A DNA stretch of 55,165 nucleotides from NCBI RefSeq assembly GCF_028290025.1, contig NZ_JAQGKQ010000095.1, positions 1 through 55,165 on the forward strand. Reading direction: 5' to 3'. The notes below the pieces were generated by a model. It searched no databases, was not told the DNA's origin, and worked only from the letters and a program-made list of their open reading frames with translations. Below, in pieces: positions 38,546 to 47,825 of this stretch (position 1 is the first letter of the stretch; each line of letters starts with the position of its first letter). Source of the DNA: Cypionkella sp. GTDB lineage: Bacteria > Pseudomonadota > Alphaproteobacteria > Rhodobacterales > Rhodobacteraceae. Both the position numbers and the translations under genes were made by a program.

Positions 38546-39430
38546 ATGATCTACGCTTCAGGACAAGAATTTCGCTCCGCCGCCCAAAAGCGCGTGCTGA
38601 TGTTTGGCATGTCGGGGCTTGGTAAAACCTACCTCGCCAACATGCTGCGCGATGCGGGCCAGGCGGGTGCTGGCGGCTGGTTTCATTACTCGGTCGATTA
38701 CCGCATCGGCACCCGCTATATGAACGAGTTCATCGCCGACAATTTCAAGCGTGAGGCGATGAAGGTGCCGCTGCTCCGCGAGTTGCTGATGACGGATTCT
38801 GTTTATATCGCGTCTAACATCACGTTCAACAACCTAGCGCCGCTGTCTACCTACCTCGGCAAGCCCGGCGATCCGGGACGCGGCGGCATCGCGTTTGAAG
38901 AATATCAACGCCGTCAGGCCCAACACGCGCAGGCTGAAATCTCGGCAATGCTAGACGTGCCGCGCTTTGTGGAGCGTGCTGAGAATATCTATGGATATCA
39001 TAACTTTATCTGCGATACTTCAGGTTCGATCTGCGAAGTGGTGGACGCCGAAAATCCCGATGATCCGGTGATGAAAGCATTGGCTGACAGTCAGCTTTTG
39101 GTCTGGATCAAGGGTTCCGATGCCCATAAAGCCGAACTCGCTCGCCGCTTTGACCGCAGCCCGAAGCCGATGTATTATCGCCCTGGGTTTTTAACCGCAC
39201 TTTGGGCGGAATACCTCGCGCAAGAGGGTCAATCCGCAAGCGAAGTGGACCCCGACGCATTCCTGCGCTTTGGCTACGCCCGCCTGCTCGATCACCGTCA
39301 GCCGCGCTATGCCGCAATGGCGCGCTGGGGCATCACGGTGACCGCCGAAGATGTCACCCAAGTGAAAACCCCAGCCGACTTTGATGACATGATCGCAGCC
39401 GCACTTGATCACACGAAGATCGCTCCTTAA
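38546..39430 (+). CDS. P-loop ATPase beside metA
   Basis: A 294-residue cytoplasmic protein with the Walker A motif GMSGLGKTYLA near residue 26. The following WFHYSVDYRIGTRYMNEFIA and SICEVVDAENPDDPV segments look typical of a conserved Rhodobacterales ATPase. I chose ATG 38546 because GGAGG lies just upstream. It is followed at 25 bp by metA, an arrangement I recall from relatives, but no role in methionine synthesis is shown. Confidence 0.8.
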   Translation: MIYASGQEFRSAAQKRVLMFGMSGLGKTYLANMLRDAGQAGAGGWFHYSVDYRIGTRYMNEFIADNFKREAMKVPLLRELLMTDSVYIASNITFNNLAPLSTYLGKPGDPGRGGIAFEEYQRRQAQHAQAEISAMLDVPRFVERAENIYGYHNFICDTSGSICEVVDAENPDDPVMKALADSQLLVWIKGSDAHKAELARRFDRSPKPMYYRPGFLTALWAEYLAQEGQSASEVDPDAFLRFGYARLLDHRQPRYAAMARWGITVTAEDVTQVKTPADFDDMIAAALDHTKIAP

Positions 39431-39455
39431 GTAACTATTGTATCAGGATAAAACC

Positions 39456-40373
39456 ATGCCGATCACCCTGCCCGCCACCCTGCCTGCCTTCGACGTTCTG
39501 CGGAACGAAGGCGTCATGGTGATGTCGCCGGAACGGGCGCAGGCGCAAGAAATCCGGCCGCTGCGCATCGGTTTGCTCAACCTGATGCCAAAGAAAATCC
39601 AGACCGAAAACCAATTCGCCCGCCTGATTGGGGCGACCCCGTTGCAAATTGATCTGCAACTGATCCGCATGTCGGAGCATCAAGCGAAAAATACCGCCGC
39701 AGCACACATGGAGACGTTTTATCGCCCGTTCCAAGAGGTCAAATCCGAGAAGTTCGACGGGCTGATCATCACCGGTGCGCCGATTGAGCATCTGGCGTTC
39801 GAGGATGTCACCTATTGGGACGAACTCTGCGAAGTGATGGACTGGACGCAGACCAACGTGCATTCAACCTTCGGCGTCTGCTGGGGTGGCATGGCGATGA
39901 TTAACCACTTCCACGGCGTCGCAAAGCATATGCTGGACCATAAGGCGTTCGGCTGCTTCCGACACTTGAATCTCGCCCCCACCTCACCGTTTTTGCGTGG
40001 GTTTTCCGACGAATTTGTCATACCCGTGTCGCGCTGGACCGAGATGAAACAACCCGAGATTGACGCGGCATCCGGCCTGCGCACCCTGCTCGGCAGTGAT
40101 CTGGTTGGCCCCTGTCTGGTCGAAGACCCAGGCCATCGGGCCCTCTATATCTTCAACCATTTTGAGTATGACAGCGACACGCTGAAGCAGGAATACGACC
40201 GTGACGTCGCCAATGGCACCCCTATCAACGTGCCGGATAACTACTACCCGAACGACAATCCGGCGCTACCTCCGCTGAACCGCTGGCGCAGCCACGCGCA
40301 TTTGCTTTACGGCAACTGGATCAACGAAATTTATCAGGGCACGCCTTATGATATGGAAGAAATTGGCCGCTAA
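39456..40373 (+). CDS. metA: Homoserine O-acyltransferase MetA, acetyl-type by residue 111
   Basis: MetA activates homoserine for methionine synthesis. The 305-residue protein has the nucleophile Cys142 (VCWGGMA) and the catalytic pair in NHFEYD. Position 111 is Glu (TGAPIEHL), where the E. coli succinyltransferase has Gly. In this family Glu111 goes with acetyl-CoA use, so O-acetylhomoserine is the predicted product even though annotation pipelines will write 'succinyltransferase'. The start is the ATG preceded by AGGA. The alpha/beta-hydrolase gene begins 26 bases before its end. Confidence 0.94.
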   Translation: MPITLPATLPAFDVLRNEGVMVMSPERAQAQEIRPLRIGLLNLMPKKIQTENQFARLIGATPLQIDLQLIRMSEHQAKNTAAAHMETFYRPFQEVKSEKFDGLIITGAPIEHLAFEDVTYWDELCEVMDWTQTNVHSTFGVCWGGMAMINHFHGVAKHMLDHKAFGCFRHLNLAPTSPFLRGFSDEFVIPVSRWTEMKQPEIDAASGLRTLLGSDLVGPCLVEDPGHRALYIFNHFEYDSDTLKQEYDRDVANGTPINVPDNYYPNDNPALPPLNRWRSHAHLLYGNWINEIYQGTPYDMEEIGR

Positions 40374-41325
40374 GCTGTTGATAACGGCCACTATTCTGGG
40401 TGGTATTTCTGCCGTAACTCTGTGGCGCGCCCAAGCCCGCGAAGATGCGATTGCGCTGAAATACCCGGCTGAGGGCCAGTTTCTGACCGTCAATACCGCC
40501 CGTGTGCATGTCTATGTCGCAGGCCAAGGCCCCGATCTGATCCTGATCCACGGCGCATCGGGCAATGCCCGGGATATGTCGCTGGCGCTCGCCGCCGATC
40601 TCACAAAATCCTACCGCGTTATTGCTTTTGATCGGCCCGGTCTGGGCTGGTCGGACGAAATTGCTGACCAGTCTTTGCGCGGCCAAGCCCTGCATTTATC
40701 GGCAGCCGCTGCGCAACTGAACGTGCAAAACCCGATCATTGTCGGCCAAAGTTACGGCGGGTCTGTCGCGCTCGCTTGGGCATTGTTCGCCCCGATCAAA
40801 CCGCGTGCGCTGGTGCTTATCGCGGCACCGTCGCTGCCTTGGCCGGGCTCGCTGGATCTGGTCTATCAGGTGAGCGCTTCGGTCTTTGGTGCCGCTTTGG
40901 TGCCGCCGGTCGCCACGGCCTATGTGCCTGAGTCTTTTGTGACTTCCAGCATAGCCGCGCTCTTCTCTCCCGATCCGGTGCCGCCGGGTTACGCCGACGC
41001 AATCGCAGCACCGCTGATTTTGCGCCGTGCCGCCTTGCGCGCCAATTTTGCCCAAGTGAACTCTTTACGCGCTGAAATCGTCGCTCAACAGCCGCTTTAC
41101 CCGCAACTTACGCTGCCGATTGAGCTTATCCACGGCACCGAAGACGCTATTGTGCCGCTGCATATCCACTCCGAACCATTGTCGGCGCTGTTGCCCGACG
41201 CCAATCTGACGGTGGTTGCAGGCACCGGACATATGCTGCATCACAGCCATCGCGCCGAAGTGCTGGCCGTCATTGCACGCGCCGCCGAACGCTCTGGATT
41301 GCGCGCAGCCCCGCAATCGCCATAG
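40348..41325 (+). CDS. Membrane-anchored alpha/beta-hydrolase
   Basis: An N-terminal hydrophobic segment ([18 protein letters not shown]) is followed by an alpha/beta-hydrolase fold. It has an oxyanion strand [14 protein letters not shown], nucleophile GQSYGG, acid in [10 protein letters not shown], and histidine in GTGHMLHH. It is probably a periplasm-facing esterase or lipase. It overlaps the metA end by 26 bases. The substrate is unknown. Confidence 0.87.
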   Translation: MIWKKLAAKLLITATILGGISAVTLWRAQAREDAIALKYPAEGQFLTVNTARVHVYVAGQGPDLILIHGASGNARDMSLALAADLTKSYRVIAFDRPGLGWSDEIADQSLRGQALHLSAAAAQLNVQNPIIVGQSYGGSVALAWALFAPIKPRALVLIAAPSLPWPGSLDLVYQVSASVFGAALVPPVATAYVPESFVTSSIAALFSPDPVPPGYADAIAAPLILRRAALRANFAQVNSLRAEIVAQQPLYPQLTLPIELIHGTEDAIVPLHIHSEPLSALLPDANLTVVAGTGHMLHHSHRAEVLAVIARAAERSGLRAAPQSP

Positions 41326-41351
41326 TGGGGTAAACTCAGACGGAGCATACC

Positions 41352-42224
41352 ATGGACCTGCCCTTTGACGGCGCGATCAGCCGCTATTTCAAAGAAACCG
41401 CACCGAAAGACGTGCGCAAAACCATCGAAAAAGCCAGTAAGGATGAAATCTTGTGGAAAGATTACCCTTACCGCGAAGAAATGAAGAAATCAGACTACAA
41501 AGCGCAGATGGATGCGCTGCAAGTGCAGCTTGTGCGCATGGCCGCCGACATCAAAGCCACTGGCAAACGCATGGTTGTGGTGTTTGAAGGTCGCGATGCT
41601 GCGGGCAAGGGTGGCGCTATCTCCGCCGCGCATCTGAACCTGAACCCGCGCGTCGCGGGCATCGTTGCGCTGCCAAAGCCAACCGAACGTGAGGCTGCTC
41701 AATGGTATTTCCAGCGCTACGTCGATTGGTTGCCAGCCGCGGGTGAGATCGCTTTTTTCGACCGCTCGTGGTATAACCGCGGCATTGTCGAGCATGTTTT
41801 CGGCTTTTGCACCGCCGAACAACGCGCGAAGTTCTTCCGGCAACTGCCTGAATTTGAACGCATGTTGGTTGATGAGGGTATCATTCTGGTCAAACTTTGG
41901 CTAGAGGTCGGCCAAGCCGAGCAACTCAAACGTTTCCTTGATCGAGAACAAGACCCGCTGAAGCAATGGAAGCTTAGCCAGATCGACATTGACGGCCTTG
42001 CGAAGTGGGATGAATACACCGCAGCGATCGATGAAACCTTCGCGCAAAGTCATCTCAAACACGCGCCTTGGACGGTTATTCTGTCAGATGACAAGATGCG
42101 CACCCGGATCTGCGCTATTCAGAACATCCTGCAAGCCATTGATTACAAGGGCAAAGATGAGAATGTCGTCGGCAAAATCGATGACAAAATCTGTGGCGGT
42201 CCGAAGCTGAGGTCGAAGGTGTGA
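41352..42224 (+). CDS. ppk2: Polyphosphate kinase 2 family
   Basis: PPK2 enzymes transfer phosphate between polyphosphate and nucleotides. The 290-residue one-domain protein has Walker [12 protein letters not shown], the lid region and Walker B-like [19 protein letters not shown], and the segment [15 protein letters not shown]. Its length and single domain fit the class that phosphorylates nucleoside diphosphates. GGAG precedes the ATG. A TetR gene overlaps its stop (GTGA). Confidence 0.94.
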   Translation: MDLPFDGAISRYFKETAPKDVRKTIEKASKDEILWKDYPYREEMKKSDYKAQMDALQVQLVRMAADIKATGKRMVVVFEGRDAAGKGGAISAAHLNLNPRVAGIVALPKPTEREAAQWYFQRYVDWLPAAGEIAFFDRSWYNRGIVEHVFGFCTAEQRAKFFRQLPEFERMLVDEGIILVKLWLEVGQAEQLKRFLDREQDPLKQWKLSQIDIDGLAKWDEYTAAIDETFAQSHLKHAPWTVILSDDKMRTRICAIQNILQAIDYKGKDENVVGKIDDKICGGPKLRSKV

Positions 42225-42835
42225 AACGTGGCTACCATCACGGCAATCTGCGGCAAGCCTTGGTTGAAGCAGCACTGGAACTGATTGCCGAGCAAGGCCC
42301 AACCGGTTTCACCCTGTCCGAAGCCGCCAAAACCGCCGAAGTCACCCCCGCCGCAGTTTACCGGCATTTCGCTGGCCGCGATGATCTGATCGCCGAGGTC
42401 GCGCGCCAAGGCTATGACATTTTCGCCGCCCTGATGGAGTTTGCCTATAACAACGGCCAGCCCACAGCTTTGGCAGCGTTTGAGGCGACGGGCCGCGCCT
42501 ATCTCGCCTTCGCGCGCAAATATCCCGGCCATTACAAGGCGATGTTCGAGTCTGGCCTTAGTCTGCAAGCGCATCCCGATCTGGCGATTGTGTCGCAAAA
42601 AGCCCGCGCGGTGCTGGAGCAAGCCGCCGAGAAACTGTCGCAACATCTGCCCGCTAACAAACGCCCGCCCTCCACGATGTTTTCCGCGCATATCTGGGCG
42701 ATGAGTCACGGCGTAGTGGAATTATATATGCGCGGCGCGCCGGGTGCAAAAAGCCAGTTTCCGCCCGAGGATTTGCTGGAGGCAGGCATCGGCATTTATC
42801 TGCGCGGGCTGGGATTGCTGCGGCCGGACGCCTGA
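42221..42835 (+). CDS. TetR/AcrR-family regulator
   Basis: A 204-residue regulator with an N-terminal TetR helix-turn-helix ([22 protein letters not shown]) and a C-terminal ligand domain of the TetR_C_33 / WHG type. It starts at GTG overlapping the ppk2 stop, so the two are coupled. It may control ppk2 or other genes; no operator was identified. Confidence 0.92.
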   Translation: MKRGYHHGNLRQALVEAALELIAEQGPTGFTLSEAAKTAEVTPAAVYRHFAGRDDLIAEVARQGYDIFAALMEFAYNNGQPTALAAFEATGRAYLAFARKYPGHYKAMFESGLSLQAHPDLAIVSQKARAVLEQAAEKLSQHLPANKRPPSTMFSAHIWAMSHGVVELYMRGAPGAKSQFPPEDLLEAGIGIYLRGLGLLRPDA

Positions 42836-42901
42836 CTGCGCATTTGATCTTGCGGAAATACTCCAGCCGGAGGCTTTCGAGCCACCGGCGATGCTTCGCC
42901 T

Positions 42902-44014
42902 TTAGCGGAACAAAACCAACGCGCCGGGTGACCATGCCACCCGTGTCTGCGTGCCGATGTCCAGCACCGGTCGCCCGAATACGTTGCGCATCGACAGCCG
43001 CATCGGTTCCGTCGTGCCCTCAAGCCGGATGTCGTAATAGGTCATATCGCCGTAGTAGACGACCTCAACCACCTCGGCACAGCTTTCACGATCTGTGGCT
43101 GTCTGGCCGTCAAACAGGATGGTCAGCGTCTCGGGCCTAAAGCCGATTGAGGCGCTAGAGCTGCCCGGAGCCGAGGATACCTGCTCGGCATCCAAGGTCA
43201 GCCTGCCGAAACCCTTCGCCTCAACCTCTACCTTGCCGCCCAATTCTGACAGAATATCGGCTGGCAAAAAGTTCATCGTTCCAATAAATTCAGCTACTTT
43301 CCGACTGTTCGGACGCCTGTACAACGTTTCAGGATCGGCCAGTTGCGCGATCTCGCCCTCAAACATCACAGCAATCCGATCCGACATCACCAAAGCTTCT
43401 TCCTGATCATGCGTCACCAGAATAAACGTGATGCCGACTTGGCGTTGCAGCTTGATCAGCTCCATCTGCATCTGTTCGCGCATCTTTTTATCCAGCGCCG
43501 ACAAAGGTTCATCCAGCAGCAAAACCTTCGGCTTCAGGATCAGCGCCCGCGCCAAGGCCACCCGCTGCCGTTGTCCACCCGACAAAGCATGGGCCGCCCG
43601 CGCGCCGTAGCCTTTCAGGCCGACCATCTCCAAAGCCTCCGCCACCGCCTTGGCTTTCTCGTCTTTCGAGCGCGGATCTTTGCGCAAACCAAAGCCGACG
43701 TTCTGCTCCACCGTCAAATGCGGAAAAATCGCGTAGCTTTGGAACACCATGTTGGTCGGCCGCACGTTGGCTGGCACATGCGCCATATCCTTGCCGTCAA
43801 TCATCACCACGCCGGACGAAATCCCCTCAAACCCTGCAATAGTGCGCAAAAGCGTGGTTTTCCCGCAACCCGACGGCCCCAGCAGACTGAAAAACTCACC
43901 CGCTTTGATCGTCGCGGTGATGCCGCGCAGGGCATGATAATCGCCATAATATTTATGAACGTCTTTGAACTCGATTATGGTTTGACCGGTTGTCGCGGTT
44001 TTTTCGGACGTCAC
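42902..44014 (-). CDS. ABC transporter ATP-binding protein, PotA/FbpC type
   Basis: A 370-residue ABC ATPase for a polyamine-, iron- or opine-type importer. It has Walker A GPSGCGKTT, signature LSGGQRQRVALARAL, Walker B VLLLDEPLSALD, and a C-terminal TOBE domain (IGFRPETLTIL). The GTG start has GGAGG upstream. No permease or binding-protein gene is present: downstream lies an opposite-strand gene, and directly upstream the AT-rich island begins. The rest of the operon may have been lost or displaced by the island. Confidence 0.92.
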   Translation of the reverse strand: MTSEKTATTGQTIIEFKDVHKYYGDYHALRGITATIKAGEFFSLLGPSGCGKTTLLRTIAGFEGISSGVVMIDGKDMAHVPANVRPTNMVFQSYAIFPHLTVEQNVGFGLRKDPRSKDEKAKAVAEALEMVGLKGYGARAAHALSGGQRQRVALARALILKPKVLLLDEPLSALDKKMREQMQMELIKLQRQVGITFILVTHDQEEALVMSDRIAVMFEGEIAQLADPETLYRRPNSRKVAEFIGTMNFLPADILSELGGKVEVEAKGFGRLTLDAEQVSSAPGSSSASIGFRPETLTILFDGQTATDRESCAEVVEVVYYGDMTYYDIRLEGTTEPMRLSMRNVFGRPVLDIGTQTRVAWSPGALVLFR

Positions 44015-44426
44015 AGGAAGCCTCCAGAATTCTTATACAAGCTGTAAGCATTTGTTATTGTAATCTTTTTTTGAAAATTTTCCGCAATGTTACAGTAGAT
44101 GCCCTTCGGCTTTTCGAAAAACGCGGCTACTCGTAAGTTCGATAGAATCATCTTGCAACTCATTAATGCAATTGAGTTTTCTGGGCTGGTAAGAATCTTC
44201 AATTTTTTTGTGATCCATGAACTTTCTGAGAATTTGAGTTTAGCTAGGGTGCTTGGCATGGCAAGGCTGATTTCGCCTATTGACTTATCCAATGATGGTG
44301 AAATCCGCTTGCCCAACATCGGCCCGACCGCCCACCATGTATGGCGTAAGCGACACAATCAAAATGCTTGAACGATACAATGCAAACACGGTTAAACGAC
44401 CATACCGAACGGCCCAAACCAGCGGC
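44015..44426. other. Island boundary, no convincing gene
   Basis: The sequence turns AT-rich within about 40 bp of the ABC ATPase start. Open frames exist on both strands (for example 44099-44371 plus), but none has a ribosome site or a recognisable domain. The region probably holds the promoter of the ABC ATPase gene and the left edge of the island. Confidence 0.5.
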
Positions 44427-44624
44427 TTAGTCACGGCCCATCAGACGAGCAACAAGTGTTCCGTAAGCAGTTTGGGCAACGTCAAAACACCGTTTGGCGT
44501 CTGCCCACTCGATTGCATTTTCCACTTTGTTCGCGTCCTGCAAGCGTCTCTTGGCTGCGTCTCGAATCGATTTTAATAGCACGTATTCGCCTGCCATCGC
44601 GGATTCAGGCAATGGATTTGTCAT
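44427..44624 (-). CDS. Small hypothetical protein
   Basis: A 65-residue, mostly helical soluble protein (SIRDAAKRRLQDANKVENAI, RCFDVAQTAYGTLVARL). A GGGCGGGAA site precedes the ATG. It follows another small gene on the same strand by 21 bp, so they may be cotranscribed. No family recognised. Confidence 0.55.
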   Translation of the reverse strand: MTNPLPESAMAGEYVLLKSIRDAAKRRLQDANKVENAIEWADAKRCFDVAQTAYGTLVARLMGRD

Positions 44625-44645
44625 GTGATATTCCCGCCCATAATG

Positions 44646-44879
44646 TTAAGGCCCATCATGCATTCCGCCATTCAATATTTGACGGTAATAGGCTTCAAAT
44701 TCCGAATTTAAATCTATTCCATGTTGTTCAAATGTTTCTCTTTTCATGGAATGACTATGCCAAACGTCAACAAGGAACTTGTCAATTTCTCCATCAATGG
44801 TTTCATCGTCCGAGAATGGTTGAAGGATAACGCGATTCCGCAACCAATCGTTCAAAATCGCAATTGCTTCATCCGCCAT
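44646..44879 (-). CDS. Small acidic hypothetical protein
   Basis: A 77-residue acidic protein (DDETIDGEIDKFLVDVWHS). GCGGAG lies 8 bases ahead of the ATG, a good ribosome site. It is the first of two small minus-strand genes at the island edge. No family recognised. Its small size and pairing with the 65-residue gene would fit a regulatory or toxin-antitoxin pair, but no domain supports this. Confidence 0.6.
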   Translation of the reverse strand: MADEAIAILNDWLRNRVILQPFSDDETIDGEIDKFLVDVWHSHSMKRETFEQHGIDLNSEFEAYYRQILNGGMHDGP

Positions 44880-45167
44880 CTAATTTACTCCGCATGTGAG
44901 TCTGTCACTTATCATAACAGAATCTGCCATATTCAGCAACAGTGTGACAAAACTACTGTTTCTCCACGTTCTCAGTAGCACAGCAAACCAAAAAACGCAC
45001 AAATGCGAAAGTTTGGCGGCATAGTGGCGACAGCACTTCGCAAGCCGTTCAAAAACGCCAGCGGAAAAAAAATCCCGTCAACGCTACCAGCGTAAATTGT
45101 GACTGAGTTTTCGGTTTCACTTTCAGCGGCCCAACCACTTCTACTACCGAATCAATTGGGTGTAGCT
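44880..45167. other. Intergenic region upstream of the recombinase
   Basis: This is non-coding in appearance. Together with the adjacent inverted repeats up to 45231 it forms the about 400-bp gap between the small minus-strand genes and the recombinase gene, and it likely holds both promoters. Confidence 0.4.
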
Positions 45168-45231
45168 AAATGAAACAATTATAGTTGATCTGAATCTGTT
45201 TCATTTGAATAGGAATCATTGTTTTGAAACA
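45168..45231. promoter_or_regulatory. Possible recombination (res-like) or operator site
   Basis: AAATGAAACA (45168-45177) and its exact complement TGTTTCATTT (45197-45206) form a 10-bp inverted repeat with 19 bp between arms. A further related half, TTTTGAAACA, follows at 45222-45231. Location just upstream of a serine recombinase fits a res site or the recombinase's own operator. Confidence 0.5.
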
Positions 45232-45277
45232 TATTTTGCGATAGGTCTAAACCTTAATGGAACAGAATGGAGTTTCA

Positions 45278-45823
45278 ATGAAGATTTTCTATCGGCGCGT
45301 TTCATCCGCTTCTCAAACATTTGATCGTCAAGACTCCGGTGACTGTGATAAAGTTTTTGAAGAAAAAATATCTGGTTCTCAGGCGACGAACCGACCAGCA
45401 CTTCAAGAAATGATCAGCTTTAGCCGTGAGGGGGACGAAGTTGTAGTTTTGTCCATTGATCGTCTGGCGCGCGACCTAAGGGACCTACAGGCCATTGTGA
45501 CTACTCTCACAACTAAAGGGGTCACGGTTTCCTTCCAGATGGAAAAACTGACGTTCTCAAACGCTGCTACTGACCCCCTATCGACCTTACAGTTACAGTT
45601 GATGGGTGCTTTTGCAGAATTTGAAAGAGCAATCATCAGAAAACGCCAGCAGGAAGGCATAGCCATTGCGAAATCCAAAGGCGTTTACAAAGGTAGACCA
45701 CCGACTATCGAGAAGTCGAAAGTTGTAGAACTTCGGCAAAGTGGGATGCAGCCAACGAAAATTGCCCGAGAAATGAAGATTTCCCGAGCATCTGTGTATC
45801 GTGCGTTAGGTGAAACGGCTTGA
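45278..45823 (+). CDS. Serine recombinase (resolvase/invertase family)
   Basis: A 181-residue small serine recombinase of the Tn3-resolvase/Hin-invertase group. The catalytic serine is in YRRVSSASQTFDRQ at the N-terminus. The core arginines are in VVVLSIDRLARDLRDL and FAEFERAIIRKRQQEG. The KGRPP hinge leads into a C-terminal helix-turn-helix (MQPTKIAREMKISRASVYRAL). GGAG lies 5 bases before the ATG at 45278; an upstream in-frame ATG at 45257 is less likely. It is full length and probably active. Confidence 0.92.
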   Translation: MKIFYRRVSSASQTFDRQDSGDCDKVFEEKISGSQATNRPALQEMISFSREGDEVVVLSIDRLARDLRDLQAIVTTLTTKGVTVSFQMEKLTFSNAATDPLSTLQLQLMGAFAEFERAIIRKRQQEGIAIAKSKGVYKGRPPTIEKSKVVELRQSGMQPTKIAREMKISRASVYRALGETA

Positions 45824-45850
45824 CATATGATTATTGTTGCCGATATGTGC

Positions 45851-46051
45851 CTATGGGCTGGATCGGCGGTCACAAGTACCTGCTTTCAATAGAGGCAAAG
45901 CTTCCTCATAAGCCATGATATTTATGTGCTTTGACTTCCAGTGGGCATCAATGCCGTCCCAACCGTTCCCTTTGAAAACATGGCCACATTCAGGGCAGAC
46001 TTTCGCACTGCCGGTCATTTCCACATTTTTGTCCACTGCATGTCTCGACAT
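45851..46051 (-). CDS. Small C2H2-like zinc-finger protein
   Basis: A 66-residue protein with a single zinc-binding pattern, CPECGHVFKGNGWDGIDAHW continuing to KSKH: Cys19, Cys22, His37 and His42. I chose the ATG at 46051 because AAGGA lies 8 bases upstream; frames from 46069 or 46117 are also open. It may bind nucleic acid. Transcribed toward the convergent recombinase gene; function unknown. Confidence 0.65.
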   Translation of the reverse strand: MSRHAVDKNVEMTGSAKVCPECGHVFKGNGWDGIDAHWKSKHINIMAYEEALPLLKAGTCDRRSSP

Positions 46052-46212
46052 CAAATGATCCTTCATTCCGTATATATTACTGATCTTAAACGTTTTTAGT
46101 ATCTTGCCTTTTAACAAGCCGCAAGATCAACCGCGATCATATCGATCTTCGCGTTTTTGATCGGGTAGAAGCCGCACACGGCAACACGACATGCTGGGTT
46201 TGCTCTTCAAAC

Positions 46213-46422
46213 TTACGACCAAGGTACTTGAACATCAATTGCATGCCTTGCAGCATTAATAAAATCTCGATCAGTATCCGAAAGCACGCTGAAAAATTTG
46301 GCTATGTTGGCGACCAGATTTTCGACTTCGAATTTTCCATTGCCGTTATCAAGATGTTTGCCAGCCTTAAGCTCCGCTTCGAGCAGTTCTAAGCGGTTTT
46401 TTATTTTTTCTCGTATGTCCAA
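46213..46422 (-). CDS. Small hypothetical protein
   Basis: A 69-residue charged helical protein (DIREKIKNRLELLEAELKAG, VLSDTDRDFINAARHAIDV). The start is TTG with GGGGA about 7 bases upstream. It shares strand and composition with the neighbouring island genes. No family recognised. Confidence 0.5.
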   Translation of the reverse strand: MDIREKIKNRLELLEAELKAGKHLDNGNGKFEVENLVANIAKFFSVLSDTDRDFINAARHAIDVQVPWS

Positions 46423-46459
46423 GCGACATTCCCCAACAATTCCATATTTCTTTGTATAA

Positions 46460-46636
46460 TCATTTCCATTTTGTTTCTGGATCGTATTTAAGTGCTGAAA
46501 CTATTCTGGCACGCGATCGCTGATCTTCCACAGACAATATCCCGGGCGTGATGTACAATAGCTTTATTATTAATTCATCGCTGATGTCAGTTGAGGGTAT
46601 TTCTTTGCGGATAATTGCTAGTGCCTGAGGATTCAT
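46460..46636 (-). CDS. Small hypothetical protein
   Basis: About 58 residues from the ATG at 46636 (ALAIIRKEIPSTDISDELII, VEDQRSRARIVSALKY). A longer frame reaches 46774, but its N-terminal part looks like chance sequence. The ribosome site is weak. No family recognised. Confidence 0.4.
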   Translation of the reverse strand: MNPQALAIIRKEIPSTDISDELIIKLLYITPGILSVEDQRSRARIVSALKYDPETKWK

Positions 46637-47045
46637 CGAATTAATATTTCCTTTACGATAAATGATTATGCAACCAAAAGGCGGAAATGCCAACTTTCGT
46701 GATACATTTTTGAAGAAAACCAACAATATACGAATATTGGCATTTAAGCAAATCGGTTTATTCATCCACGCCATATCTTGCCTGTTTTATCCAGTAAAAT
46801 CAATCGAATCGAGTTGAGCACGAAATTTAATTCGTGACTTCGGATTTTAAGGAAGAAAATTTCGCATCTTCATCCTTGGTTAAAAATGTAAAATAAATTT
46901 ACTCCGATGCATTTGCACCCAAAAAATCTTTCTTAAACAGCGTTACGATTGGGGATACCACCAGATCCGTATTGTATTGAAAGAACCGCGCTTGAGTGGT
47001 TATGATTTATCCCGGTGCTTATTTTTTGAACCTTGTCACTGTCGT
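46637..47045. other. Non-coding gap in the island
   Basis: AT-rich. The only structure seen is a 6-bp inverted repeat, CACGAA (46819-46824) with TTCGTG (46831-46836), which could be an operator or a weak hairpin. No supported gene. Confidence 0.4.
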
Positions 47046-47825
47046 TTACAGTGCGTCAATTTCGGCTAAAATTTTTCTCATGCCTTCAGGCTCGAAATGA
47101 GCGTCCCTCATTCTCGCTAATATTAGGTTTCTCAAACCTTCGTAGTCAGTCTTTTGGCACATTTCATCGTTTACAAATTGCCGTAGAACGTCCCTGCCCC
47201 GAAAATCGGATTTCCATTTTCCGTTTTGCAGTGTTAACCGCCGATTGGTGCGCGCATTATCCGTCAACGAGTGAATTGCATCGCTAGTTAACTTACTGGC
47301 TATGAGGTCTGATATTGTATTCTGGCTTTCGATGACCGCATCAAAAACTTCCGACGGACTGAATTGAATATCGCGTCGGGTTCCAACATTAATCGCCTTC
47401 ACCATCAACTTACTTACAAAATTTTCGATTTCATGTTGGATAAGTTTTGACATCGTGATTTCAGCACTTTTCTGTAGCCTTTCTAACACGTCAGCATCGG
47501 TTAATTTATATGCTCCAGGAACACGCAACTCAATCATAACTTTTCTAATGAAATGCTCCTCTAATAAGTAATTTTCGATGTGGTAACGATCCCAGACAAA
47601 AGATTTACCCGGCAACGGTGAAATGGGTCCTTCATCATCGCGATCTGTTATAGAATAGAATTTCGAAGTAACAGAACCGTTCGATCGGGCTTTTTCGAGT
47701 AGATCAAGGACTAAGCGAACTTTCGATCTATTGCCGGAAGAAATCAGGTTAAGCCTTTTCGAAAATTCTGGGAAAATCGTGTGAATGAAATGCTCATCGA
47801 ACTTTGAGTCCCCGCCCCCTTCCAA
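47046..47825 (-). CDS. TOPRIM/DUF4435-like nuclease half (AriB-like)
   Basis: This frame encodes a TOPRIM-related domain of the DUF4435 type: the acidic motif EGGGDSKFDEHF at its very start, the YSITDRDDEG motif, and WDRYHIENYLLEE. The catalytic glutamate is residue 2 of this frame, which starts at a TTG inside the ATPase gene with no ribosome site. The natural N-terminus is therefore missing. Adding one A to the AAAAA just upstream fuses it to the ATPase (frame reads SKKHILEGGGDS), giving a single protein of about 699 residues. The expected role is nuclease effector of an OLD/PARIS-like defence system. Confidence 0.75.
   Translation of the reverse strand: MEGGGDSKFDEHFIHTIFPEFSKRLNLISSGNRSKVRLVLDLLEKARSNGSVTSKFYSITDRDDEGPISPLPGKSFVWDRYHIENYLLEEHFIRKVMIELRVPGAYKLTDADVLERLQKSAEITMSKLIQHEIENFVSKLMVKAINVGTRRDIQFSPSEVFDAVIESQNTISDLIASKLTSDAIHSLTDNARTNRRLTLQNGKWKSDFRGRDVLRQFVNDEMCQKTDYEGLRNLILARMRDAHFEPEGMRKILAEIDAL

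Noticed and set aside
44099..44371. Plus-strand 90-codon frame at the island edge
   Set aside because: No ribosome site, no recognisable family, and an equally long frame exists on the other strand.
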